This document shows, one piece after another, positions 1 through 7,357 of a stretch of 64,000 nt of DNA. The stretch is from contig JAZSEA010000120.1 in NCBI GenBank assembly GCA_045531455.1, forward strand, positions 4,168-68,167. The letters are read 5' to 3'. Source of the DNA: CAG-390 sp045531455. GTDB taxonomy: Bacteria > Bacillota > Clostridia > Oscillospirales > CAG-272. Below the pieces are notes generated by a model. The model worked only from the letters and a program-made list of their open reading frames with translations, was not told the DNA's origin and searched no databases. The translations under genes and the position numbers were made by a program. Position 1 is the stretch's first letter. Each line of letters begins with the position of its first letter.

Positions 1-606
1 TGGAATAATCCCGCAACACTCGGCGGAATGGGATTTGGAGAGAAGATACTCAATTCATTTTTTCAGTCCGTGACGTGGAGAACGGCGGGATTTGCCGCTG
101 TTGACAACGCAGTTCTTTCCGAAGGAACCAAACTGGCGGGACTTTTCATGATGTTCTCCGGCGGTGCTTCGGCGTCTACCGCAGGCGGTGTCAAGATCGC
201 GACGATAGGAATAATCATGCTCGCGGCTTATACGGTTGCAGTCGGACGTAACGACATCAATTTTATGCGCAGAAGGATCACTATGGATACGGTTTTGCGC
301 GCGCTTTCGCTTGTGGTCATTCAGCTGATACTTACGGTTGTCGCAACACTGATATGTACCGCGGTATGCTCAAATATGGAGGTCTCAGGTATAGACCTTC
401 TTTACGAGGTGATTTCCGCCGGAGCTACCGTAGGACTGACCGCCGGACTTACGCCCTCCCTGCCCGCCGCGGCAAAGATAGTCTTGATGTTTATGATGTA
501 TTTCGGACGTGTCGGAATTTTGACTGTGACCTGCTCACTTATGGGAAGAAGCGCGCAGACAAGCTCTGCTTTGCGCTACCCCGATGCGAATATTTTGATA
601 GGATAG
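1..606 (+). CDS. ktrB: KtrB/TrkH-type potassium transporter, C-terminal part (5' end outside window)
   Basis: The open frame runs from base 1 without a start, so the N-terminal part lies upstream of the window. KtrB is the membrane pore of the Ktr K+ uptake system. The visible ~201 residues contain the TAGF loop (SVTWRTAGF) and the SGGASASTAGG segment, both typical of selectivity-filter and gate loops in this superfamily, followed by four hydrophobic stretches. The last segment (MMYFGRVGILTV) is the usual C-terminal helix. ktrA follows after 7 bases, which supports Ktr over a stand-alone TrkH. A sodium-ATPase-type NtpJ role cannot be excluded. Confidence 0.88.
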   Translation, partial: WNNPATLGGMGFGEKILNSFFQSVTWRTAGFAAVDNAVLSEGTKLAGLFMMFSGGASASTAGGVKIATIGIIMLAAYTVAVGRNDINFMRRRITMDTVLRALSLVVIQLILTVVATLICTAVCSNMEVSGIDLLYEVISAGATVGLTAGLTPSLPAAAKIVLMFMMYFGRVGILTVTCSLMGRSAQTSSALRYPDANILIG

Positions 607-613
607 GTGAAAA

Positions 614-1267
614 ATGAAAAGCTTTTGTATTATTGGACTCGGTAAATTCGGAACATCGCTTGCAAACGCGTTGGTTTCAGCCGGCAAGCAGGTTATGATA
701 ATTGATAACGATACCGAAAAGGTTACGATGGTTGCTGACTGCGTAACCAACGCCGTTATCGGAGATGCGACGAATATGAATCTTCTCAAAACCTCGGGCG
801 TTGCGGATTACGATTGCGCCGTTGTCTGTATGACCGAGAATATCAGCGACATTATTTTGGTCACGATCCAGCTCAAGGAGCTCGGTGTCAAACACGTTAT
901 CGCCCGCGCGGTCAACGACGGACACAAAAAAGTACTTGAACATATCGGTGCCGATGAGATCGTGTATCCCGAGTATGATATGGGGCAGCGTCTTGCATTC
1001 AGATTATCACATTCTTCGATTACTGATTTTGTGCAGTTCAAGGGTTATAAGGTCGTCGAGATGGTCGTTCCCGAGGCGTGGGTCGGTAAGGATCTCATAA
1101 CACTCAATCTACGCAAGGCGTACGGCGTCAACATAATCGCTGTCAGATATATCGACGGAAGGATCGACGTTTCCCCCTCGCCTACAAGAGTATTCAACTC
1201 GGGTGAGATCGTTTCGGTCGTCGGCGACGATAAGGATATCGAACTTATGACGGGAAAGGTCAAGTAA
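614..1267 (+). CDS. ktrA: KtrA, cytoplasmic RCK regulatory subunit of potassium uptake
   Basis: This 217-residue protein is the usual length for KtrA. The N-terminal Rossmann (RCK-N/TrkA-N) domain shows IIGLGKFGTSLA at residues 6-17 and an acidic end of the second strand (MIIDND) that would hold the nucleotide ribose. A TrkA-C domain occupies about residues 135-217. KtrA forms an octameric ring that gates KtrB in response to ATP/ADP. The start is preceded by AGGTGAAAA and lies 7 bases after ktrB, so the two are one transcription unit. The last 8 bases overlap the end of the convergent gene at 1260-1685. Confidence 0.92.
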   Translation: MKSFCIIGLGKFGTSLANALVSAGKQVMIIDNDTEKVTMVADCVTNAVIGDATNMNLLKTSGVADYDCAVVCMTENISDIILVTIQLKELGVKHVIARAVNDGHKKVLEHIGADEIVYPEYDMGQRLAFRLSHSSITDFVQFKGYKVVEMVVPEAWVGKDLITLNLRKAYGVNIIAVRYIDGRIDVSPSPTRVFNSGEIVSVVGDDKDIELMTGKVK

Positions 1268-1685
1268 TATTTTTCATGATCAAATTCAGCAGATCGCGTT
1301 CACCCGCGGTCTGCTTTTTTTCTTTGCTCCGTAAAGAATGCCAGAGATCGCGCGCTTTTTTGAGGCGGCGGTATACGGTTCTGTCGTCGCAATGAAGCTC
1401 GTCGGCGAGGCGGCGCACACGGAGCGTGATCTCGTTTACACGCAACCTGCGCGATGCGCCAAAAAAATAGACGTCCCTGACCGCGCGGAGAGCGATCGTG
1501 TCACCCGAAAGCTCGAGAAGACGCAGAGCATCGAAGACCGCGAGCATATCGAGCGCGGCGTGATCGCTGCAGATCCCGCGTATTCGGCAAATTATTCCGA
1601 TCGCGGATTCCGAGCCGCAAAGCCCGAGCCGCGCATATGTCCTGAAAGCGCGGACCGCCGCCTCATCCTTCGGATCTTTTTTCAT
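1260..1685 (-). CDS. Small helix-turn-helix-like protein, LexA-controlled, function unknown
   Basis: I do not recognise the family. The 141 residues are highly charged and mostly helical. Residues about 88-128 (RVRRLADELHCDDRTVYRRL and the following basic stretch) look like a sigma region 4 or ArpU/RinA-type helix-turn-helix, so a DNA-binding regulator is the best inference. The start is supported by GGAGG six bases upstream. The promoter just upstream has a perfect GAAC-N4-GTTC LexA box between -10 and the ribosome site, so it is expected to be induced by DNA damage. Its 3' end overlaps the ktrA stop, and the ktrA terminator hairpin lies within its coding sequence. It could be a phage-derived remnant regulator, but no other phage genes are near. 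Confidence 0.65.
   Translation of the reverse strand: MKKDPKDEAAVRAFRTYARLGLCGSESAIGIICRIRGICSDHAALDMLAVFDALRLLELSGDTIALRAVRDVYFFGASRRLRVNEITLRVRRLADELHCDDRTVYRRLKKARDLWHSLRSKEKKQTAGERDLLNLIMKNIT
1288..1321 (+). terminator. Intrinsic terminator of the ktr operon
   Basis: AGCAGATCGCG (1288-1298) pairs with CGCGGTCTGCT (1305-1315), with one G-T pair, followed by a run of T. It sits 20 bases after the ktrA stop and entirely inside the coding part of the convergent gene. Confidence 0.75.
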
Positions 1686-1698
1686 AATACCTCCTATA

Positions 1699-1745
1699 GA
1701 ACAGATGTTCTATATTATTATACCACATAATTATGAGAATGTCAA
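1699..1745 (-). promoter_or_regulatory. SOS promoter with LexA box for the 1260-1685 gene
   Basis: On the minus strand TTGACA (1740-1745), a 17-base spacer and TATAAT (1717-1722) form a consensus sigma-A promoter. A perfect Bacillus-type LexA site GAAC-ATCT-GTTC (1699-1710) lies directly after the -10, at the expected transcription start. The same 12-base format is found twice in the dinB promoter at 62193-62239. Confidence 0.78.
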
Positions 1746-1757
1746 GAGTTTGTGATG

Positions 1758-2086
1758 AATGCAAAATGCAGAATGCAAAATGCAAAATTGATGTAGCTTT
1801 TCGAGCCTTGCTCGAAAAGCATATTACAATAATTCTGTTTTGTCTTAATAATCCTTTGTCAGGTTTAAACCTATAATAAGTAAATAGAAAAATCGAGATG
1901 TAACGGAGCAAAAGCCTCAAAACATCTCGATCTTTATTATACATTAATTATTTGTTCAGCCAAACCGTGGGTTGTAATGATACGACGGATTATCAAGCAG
2001 ATACAAAATTATTATCAATAATTTCCGAGCGAAGCGACGGAAATTTTCCTCAATTTTGCATTCTGCATTTTGCATTCTGCATTTTT
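1758..2086. repeat. Palindromic element with AATGCAAA-word terminal inverted repeats
   Basis: This 403-base gap has no gene beyond the promoter above. Left end 1758-1790 is a run of AATGCAAA/AATGCAGA words and right end 2051-2086 is its reverse complement, giving about 33 paired bases. Inside are three further perfect hairpins: 1796-1820 (GCTTTTCGAGC with a 3-base loop), 1892-1931 (ATCGAGATGT arms) and 2020-2045 (AATTTCCG arms). The right end stops three bases from the stop codon of the gene at 2089. The layout matches the elements at 6551 and 14442, though the terminal words differ. It has no coding capacity. Confidence 0.7.
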
Positions 2087-2088
2087 AT

Positions 2089-3300
2089 TCACTCCGGCAA
2101 AAGGCTTCCGTCCGCAAGCATATGCAGATCCTTTTCGTGGATGAAGCAGATGACGTATGCGGGGTCGGTCTTTCCGATGACCGTCGGATTGAGCTCAGGG
2201 GAGGTGCGGTAGATGGTGTTGCCGAACGTGTTCGAGAAATAGTCGATCATAATGATCTTATCCCATTCGGAGGAGAACTGAAACTGGATCCTCGGCATTG
2301 TCGGAAGCTCATCCTTGTAGTTTCGCTTCGCGTATGCCATATCGTATTCGTAATCCTCGAAGCTCAGATAGATCTGATACTTCTGCACAAAGTCGGTCGA
2401 GAGAGATACGGTCCTGTTCTTGATCTCGTTTTCGAGGCTTGTTTTTCTGGCAAGAACCTTTCCCACGGTCGTATGATGGACGAGGTCTCCCGCGTTGAGC
2501 TCGACGGGCGTGATCTCCTTGCGAATAAATGAAGGAAGCTTGTTGATGACTGCGCGGTAGGCGTAATAGGCACCGCGGCTGTTGAGCGAATCCTCGGTAT
2601 TGTTGTAAAGCTCGCCGTTTTCCTTTGCGGCGTGGAGCGCATCGGTAAGGTCAAGATAGTTCTGAACAGCTCTCTTGCCGAGATAGCGCGTTACCGTCTT
2701 CAGCCTCGTATTCTCGCTGATATTACCCATATAATCCGGCATGAGCTCGTGATAGACCGTCTGGGAGTTGGGTATTATGATGAAATAGATCTCCGTGCCG
2801 TGCTCTCTGTATTCCTCGGTAAGCTCGCTGATGCCGTTGAAATAGCGGTTAAGCTCGATGTCGGTAGGCTTGAGCTCGCCGAAATAGTCGGCGACGTAGC
2901 TGTATCCCGTTTCTTCATCAACGGTCGGGAAGAGAAATTCGCCGTCACCGAGAAGAACCTCGGACGTTGGCAGGCGGTTGAAAAGATTGTAGTCTACCTT
3001 GATTATATTGCCTCGGATCTTTTTTGAGAGATAAAAGGTATCCGCGAAATCAGAGATAATGATGTTCGGGTGGCTCTCGCCGTCGTAATAGTCGTCGACA
3101 AGCTCCTCCGAGCCGAGGTATGCCGAAACGCCGATATTGACAAGGAAGGAAAGCAGTATTCCGACAAAGAGTACGATGATGATCACGCCGAGCGCGCGAG
3201 AGCTCTTGCCGACGGGAAGAATGTTTTCTATATGCGATTCGTTGCCGATGTTGAGTCCCAGGGGCTCATTCTGCTTGTAAAGCTGCTGCGGCGCGTTCAT
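2089..3300 (-). CDS. AlgJ/AlgX-like (DHHW-type) SGNH-fold protein, probably inactive
   Basis: This 403-residue protein has a cytoplasmic N-terminus, one membrane helix at about residues 36-60, and an exported domain of the AlgJ/AlgX/DHHW group, which works with MBOAT proteins to O-acetylate extracellular polymers. The family's TDxHWN motif is here TEDSLN (before SRGAYYAY), so the catalytic Asp is Glu and the His is missing. The later DSF Ser motif reads IDYFSN, with Tyr at the expected Ser. If this alignment by eye is right the enzyme is catalytically dead. It starts after AAAGGAGAACAAA and lies 15 bases downstream of the MBOAT gene, as in acetylation operons. Confidence 0.72.
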   Translation of the reverse strand: MNAPQQLYKQNEPLGLNIGNESHIENILPVGKSSRALGVIIIVLFVGILLSFLVNIGVSAYLGSEELVDDYYDGESHPNIIISDFADTFYLSKKIRGNIIKVDYNLFNRLPTSEVLLGDGEFLFPTVDEETGYSYVADYFGELKPTDIELNRYFNGISELTEEYREHGTEIYFIIIPNSQTVYHELMPDYMGNISENTRLKTVTRYLGKRAVQNYLDLTDALHAAKENGELYNNTEDSLNSRGAYYAYRAVINKLPSFIRKEITPVELNAGDLVHHTTVGKVLARKTSLENEIKNRTVSLSTDFVQKYQIYLSFEDYEYDMAYAKRNYKDELPTMPRIQFQFSSEWDKIIMIDYFSNTFGNTIYRTSPELNPTVIGKTDPAYVICFIHEKDLHMLADGSLLPE

Positions 3301-3315
3301 TTTGTTCTCCTTTCA

Positions 3316-4761
3316 TCAGAATATAATGTCGCGGAAGGGTTCTGTTGCGAGCGAGGGGTATTGGGGAAGATAATAGTAGATGCAAATAACGAATACCGCC
3401 AGGATCAGAAGCGACCAGATCCATCTGACGGGCGCGAATTTTACGAAGGGGGATTGATGCCTCTGCGAGATCGCTCCGAGTATCATCGGAAGCTGAACGA
3501 TGAGTATCATTGTAAGCACCAGAGGAAATTCCAGATTGAAAATGGTCTGGTTGATGAGGTATGACTGCAGCGGCATCGAGAAGGTCATATTTCCGAAAAC
3601 GACCTCCAGACTCGACATATCACGGGTCTTGATAAGCATCCAGAAGACGATAATGAAGACGTAGGTTACAACAAAGGAGATCGGCTTGAGGTATTTATGC
3701 TTATTTATGAAGGCTTCGATGTCGAACATTCCGTCAAGGATCGCGGGGAGAAGGAGGATTGCTATTGCGGGCAGGACCTTGATTCCGATCTTGAACCACA
3801 AAAGCAGAGCAAGCGCGCATACGGAGGATACCGCCGCTTTCAGCATACGCGCGCGGATCCCTGTTTTATTCTCGATATCAAGGACTCTTGTAAGAGGCGC
3901 GCGGATATAATCTGCGATCCAGGATGAGAGGCTCGAGAGAAAATTCCTTGCGTATTGCATAGGTGTGCAGACGAGAATGCAGGATCCGAAATCGGGTGCA
4001 AGATGCATTCCGAGCATCGCGGAGATGCCTCGCGCCATATCCGAATATCCCGAAAATCCGAAGTATACCGAAACGAGAAGGAGCAGCGCGAGCATAAAGC
4101 CTACGTCAAGTCCGATGGGCTCCTCGGTGAAGTGCAGAAGCCTTTCAACGATCGAGTCGTAATATTCGTCGATGATCGCCGCGATTGCAACTCTCTTGAT
4201 GAATCCGCGTACGAAAAGCATTATTCCCGAGGCGACTCCGGGTGCCGAGAAATGCAGATTCTCGGGCTTGATCATCTCCTCGAAATGCTTGTATTTGATA
4301 ACGGGACCCACGATCATTACGGGGAAGAATGTGATATAAGTGAGAACGTCGAGGAAGCTGCGCGGCATTTTTGCGTCGCCGCGTCGAACGTCGGATATGC
4401 AGGAGAAAGAGGCGAGCAGGTAGAAGGATGCTCCGATGGGAAGATACTGCCTTGCGGCATCCTCATCAGCCCACACGCCGAGGTATCTGAGCACCGCAAG
4501 CGCGCCGACGATCACGATCGAGACAAAGATCATAACGTATCTTTTCCGAACGCTGAAGGCGGCAAAGGTCGCGCAATAGGTGAAGATCGCGCAGATCAGC
4601 AAAAAGAGGATCGATGCTGGGCTTTCAAGATTCGCTAAAGTGTAGAAGGCTATGCTGAAGCCGCATATCGCGCGCGGCCTGAATTTCGGCGGTGTCAGGG
4701 TGTAGATACCGAGCATTATGGGTAAAAAAAGCAGCAGAAAAACAGGCGACGTGAATAACAT
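3316..4761 (-). CDS. MBOAT-family membrane O-acyltransferase homologue (AlgI-like) lacking the catalytic histidine
   Basis: The 481-residue protein begins with the typical MLFTSPVFLLLFLPI and has about 11 hydrophobic segments. The start at 4761 is chosen over one 20 codons upstream because AAAGGAGGAGATATGTA precedes it and it matches family N-termini. AlgI/DltB relatives move acyl groups across the membrane, using a histidine in WHISLSSW and another in LWHGA. Here the corresponding stretches read FLSSLSSW and LLWFKIG, so both histidines appear replaced (Leu and Phe). The flanking family features (YSDMARG, DYI-APL) remain. A non-catalytic transporter or scaffold role is therefore possible. It is co-transcribed with the AlgJ-like gene. 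Confidence 0.78.
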   Translation of the reverse strand: MLFTSPVFLLLFLPIMLGIYTLTPPKFRPRAICGFSIAFYTLANLESPASILFLLICAIFTYCATFAAFSVRKRYVMIFVSIVIVGALAVLRYLGVWADEDAARQYLPIGASFYLLASFSCISDVRRGDAKMPRSFLDVLTYITFFPVMIVGPVIKYKHFEEMIKPENLHFSAPGVASGIMLFVRGFIKRVAIAAIIDEYYDSIVERLLHFTEEPIGLDVGFMLALLLLVSVYFGFSGYSDMARGISAMLGMHLAPDFGSCILVCTPMQYARNFLSSLSSWIADYIRAPLTRVLDIENKTGIRARMLKAAVSSVCALALLLWFKIGIKVLPAIAILLLPAILDGMFDIEAFINKHKYLKPISFVVTYVFIIVFWMLIKTRDMSSLEVVFGNMTFSMPLQSYLINQTIFNLEFPLVLTMILIVQLPMILGAISQRHQSPFVKFAPVRWIWSLLILAVFVICIYYYLPQYPSLATEPFRDIIF

Positions 4762-4811
4762 TACATATCTCCTCCTTTTCTGCTTAATATAATTCGATGT
4801 AATATAATAAT

Positions 4812-4840
4812 ATAATACCATATTCGCGGGAATAATTCAA
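4812..4840 (-). promoter_or_regulatory. Promoter for the MBOAT/AlgJ-like pair
   Basis: On the minus strand TTGAAT (4835-4840), a 17-base spacer and TATTAT (4812-4817) lie about 50 bases upstream of the start at 4761. Confidence 0.5.
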
Positions 4841-4900
4841 GAGCTATGCCGCATCGGTAAAATAAGTTAATAAAAAAATATACAATTTGTCAAAAAAGCA

Positions 4901-4929
4901 TTGACAAATGCGGAGAAATATAGTAAAAT
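4901..4929 (+). promoter_or_regulatory. Strong sigma-A promoter of the surface protein gene
   Basis: A consensus TTGACA (4901-4906), a 17-base spacer and TAAAAT (4924-4929) lie 40 bases upstream of the start codon at 4970. The near-perfect match suggests high expression. Confidence 0.8.
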
Positions 4930-4969
4930 TAAACTACCAAAATTTAATAATCTGGAAAGGAATAGCACA

Positions 4970-6550
4970 ATGAAAAAAGCATTATCACTCGTGCTGTTTG
5001 CAGCAATGCTCATTTCCCTCGTTGCATTCAATATCAATGCGGCTTGGGACGGCACAACTGTTTCCGCATCCCTTAAGGGTGAAGGAACTGCAGATTCCCC
5101 CTACCTCGTTGAGTCCGCTGAAGATCTTGCATATCTTGCAAAGTCCGTAAATGAGGGCAACACCTATGAGGGCAAGTACATCATCCAGACTGCCGATATC
5201 GATCTCGGCGGTAAGGAGTGGACTCCTATCGGATTCCAGAAAATCAACGGCGCAGAAGTTGACGCTCCCTTCTCGGGCGTTTACAGCGGTCTCGGTCACA
5301 AGGTAACCGGTCTTTGGATCTCCAATCCTCTCACAAACCACACAGGTCTCTTCGGATACGTAATGTCCGGCGAGGTTGAGGCAGGTATCGCAAACCTCAC
5401 TGTTGAGGGCGCGATCACTCTCGACGGAGTAGCTTCCTCCAATATCGGTATCGGCGGTATCGCAGGTTCCGTTGGCAAGGACACCTCCTCCTTCAAGGCA
5501 AACGTAATTCTCGCAAACTGCACCTCGAACGTTGCGGTTACTCTTACCAACTGCACCGCAGAGCCCAGAGTAGGCGGTCTCTCCGGTTACGTATTCTACG
5601 GTAAGGTTCAGAACTGCGTATCGAACGGCGACGTAAGCGTAGTTGCTTCGAACCAGACCAGAGTTGCAGGCTTCGTAGGTCAGACCAACCGTACACACTT
5701 CCTCAACTGCGTAAACAACGGCACCGTATACGGTGAGGTTACCGTTGGCGCAAAGGCAGGCAGAGTTGCAGGTATCGCATCCGTTATCACTCGTGGCGGT
5801 GTTAAGGGCGACGAGGACAATGCAACCTACACCATCTTCGAAAACTGCATCAACAACGGTGCCATCACCGGTAAGGGTATGCAGAACGTATGGGTAGCAG
5901 GTATCGGCGCTGACTTCTACGTAAACGCAGGTACTTGGGCAGGCAAGGACGCACGCGTTAAGTTCCTCAACTGCGTCAACACCGGTGCTATCTACTCCGA
6001 GACCAACAACACCGCAAACTTCCCGCACGCGGGCGGTATCGCAGGCTACACCCAGAACGGCTACACCGAGTACGAGTTCGTCGGCTGTGTAAACAACGCA
6101 GAGATCTCGAGCGTAGGCGGTAAGGAAGTACGTGCAGGCGGCATCGTAGGTTCGGTTTACGCAAAGGCAGCTGAGTACAAGTTCGACCAGTGTATCGCTG
6201 TCGGCGAGCTCAAGTCCACCTGCTTCTCGATCGCAAACAAGGACACCGCTCTTGCAACCTGCATCGCAAACGCTGACGCAGCTACAATTATCGCGGCAAT
6301 CACTACCGTTGAAGGACAGATCAAGACTTCCGAGCTCACCATCGCAGGCTTCGATCCCTCCAAGGGACTCCCTGAGCCCGAGGTTACCGAGCCCGAGACC
6401 ACTCCCGCTCCCGAAACCACAGAGCCCGCTCCCGAGACCACAGCTCCCTCTGAAGCTGAGCCCACCGGTGACTCCGCTCTGATCTTCGCAGCTATCGCTA
6501 TCATCTCCCTTATCGGAGTTGCAGCTGTAGCAAAGAGACGCGAGAACTAA
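4970..6550 (+). CDS. Secreted GLUG-repeat-like surface protein with TGD-type C-terminal anchor
   Basis: The 526-residue protein has a signal peptide (MKKALSLVLFAAMLISLVAF, processed near NAA). A long region follows with recurring motifs of the type GGIAGS, NCVNNG, GIGG and AGGIVG. These resemble GLUG/beta-helix repeats seen in large adhesins. A Pro/Thr/Glu linker (TEPETTPAPETTEPAPETT) leads to PTGDSALIF, a hydrophobic helix and the basic tail KRREN. This has the layout of a sortase sorting signal, with TGD in place of LPXTG. The upstream in-frame ATG at 4901 is rejected because it overlaps the promoter, and GGAAAGGA precedes 4970. No sortase is in the window. The ligand is unknown. Confidence 0.8.
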   Translation: MKKALSLVLFAAMLISLVAFNINAAWDGTTVSASLKGEGTADSPYLVESAEDLAYLAKSVNEGNTYEGKYIIQTADIDLGGKEWTPIGFQKINGAEVDAPFSGVYSGLGHKVTGLWISNPLTNHTGLFGYVMSGEVEAGIANLTVEGAITLDGVASSNIGIGGIAGSVGKDTSSFKANVILANCTSNVAVTLTNCTAEPRVGGLSGYVFYGKVQNCVSNGDVSVVASNQTRVAGFVGQTNRTHFLNCVNNGTVYGEVTVGAKAGRVAGIASVITRGGVKGDEDNATYTIFENCINNGAITGKGMQNVWVAGIGADFYVNAGTWAGKDARVKFLNCVNTGAIYSETNNTANFPHAGGIAGYTQNGYTEYEFVGCVNNAEISSVGGKEVRAGGIVGSVYAKAAEYKFDQCIAVGELKSTCFSIANKDTALATCIANADAATIIAAITTVEGQIKTSELTIAGFDPSKGLPEPEVTEPETTPAPETTEPAPETTAPSEAEPTGDSALIFAAIAIISLIGVAAVAKRREN

Positions 6551-6772
6551 GTGAACAGTGGTCAGAAAGACGCGAATGATAGTTAAATTTGTTCTTTCAG
6601 TCTATTGTACTAACAAATAATTTAATATAAAGAATGATCTCGGATATTGAGAAGTTCAGGCTTCAAAATATCCGAGATTTTCTATTTACTTATATTTAAT
6701 TTCTGACAAAGTTATTGAAGAACCAAACTAAATTATAGATCAAACTCCGTATCTTTCTGTCCACTGATCACT
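6551..6772. repeat. Palindromic element with AGTGG-CAG-word terminal inverted repeats
   Basis: It fills the gap between two convergent genes. The left end 6551-6573 (GTGAACAGTGG-CAGAAAGA) is mirrored at 6748-6772 with a few mismatches. At its centre ATCTCGGATATT (6637-6648) pairs with AATATCCGAGAT (6667-6678), followed by TTTTC, a bidirectional terminator-like hairpin. It begins immediately after the stop codon at 6550. The element at 14442-14682 is a second, better preserved copy of the same design. Confidence 0.75.
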
Positions 6773-6773
6773 A

Positions 6774-6801
6774 AAAAGCCGCCTCCTTGGAGGCGGCTTT
6801 T
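6774..6801 (-). terminator. Terminator of the HPr-like gene
   Basis: AAAAGCCGCCTCC (6774-6786) and GGAGGCGGCTTTT (6789-6801) form a perfect 13-base-pair stem directly after the stop of the minus-strand gene. It can act in both directions. Confidence 0.85.
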
Positions 6802-6802
6802 A

Positions 6803-7045
6803 TTATGCTTTTACGATGTAGTTTGCGATCTCTGTGAAGAAGGGATCGGTACTGCTTGTATGAGCGGTAAGCTCGAGCTCTTCTCTGAGGTCGAGGCAGA
6901 ACATGCCCATGATCGACTTTCCGTCAACGGTGTAGCGGCCGGATTTGAGCTCGATATCAAAGTCGTACTTGCCTGCAACAGCAACGAAATCGTAGAGATC
7001 TGCGATCGTAACAAGACGGATCTTTACTACTGTGATTGTTTCCAT
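6803..7045 (-). CDS. HPr-like protein retaining Ser46 but not the His15 site (Crh-like)
   Basis: The 80-residue length and pattern fit the HPr fold of the PTS phosphocarrier. The regulatory serine motif is clear: GKSIMGMF at residues 42-49, equivalent to Ser46 of HPr. The His15 motif (GLHARP) is absent; the corresponding segment is VTIADLYDF with no histidine. Bacillus Crh is a known HPr paralogue with Ser46 but no His15, which acts only in CcpA-dependent carbon catabolite control. A similar regulatory role is inferred. The gene is monocistronic, with GGAGG before the start and its own promoter and terminator. Confidence 0.72.
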   Translation of the reverse strand: METITVVKIRLVTIADLYDFVAVAGKYDFDIELKSGRYTVDGKSIMGMFCLDLREELELTAHTSSTDPFFTEIANYIVKA

Positions 7046-7077
7046 TATTTGTACCTCCGCGGTTTTTTATCAATAAT

Positions 7078-7106
7078 ATTTTACCATTACAGAGGATAAA
7101 TGTCAA
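7078..7106 (-). promoter_or_regulatory. Promoter of the HPr-like gene
   Basis: On the minus strand TTGACA (7101-7106), a 17-base spacer and TAAAAT (7078-7083) lie about 35 bases upstream of the start. The AT-rich remainder of the 312-base gap to 7357 shows only the divergent promoter below. Confidence 0.72.
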
Positions 7107-7290
7107 TAAGGAAAAAGTGAATTTTAGTGAAAAAACGCACGACATTTTGCGTCAATTTAATTTACCTTTTTTGCATCTTCGACAATATTCTACAATCATA
7201 TAACAAAAACGTTATATAAACGTAAAACTCAAACAAAAATCAAACAAAAAATATTTGACAAGAATCGAATTAAAAAGATTAAATCGGGTA

Positions 7291-7319
7291 TTGCAAAATC
7301 GGGAAAAATGTTGTATAAT
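7291..7319 (+). promoter_or_regulatory. Promoter of the GyrB/ParE-like gene
   Basis: TTGCAA (7291-7296), a 17-base spacer and TATAAT (7314-7319) lie 38 bases before the start codon. A TTGACA at about 7255 could mark a second, weaker promoter. Confidence 0.65.
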
Positions 7320-7357
7320 ATTATATATAAGTATGTGATTTATTAAAGGACAATAAT

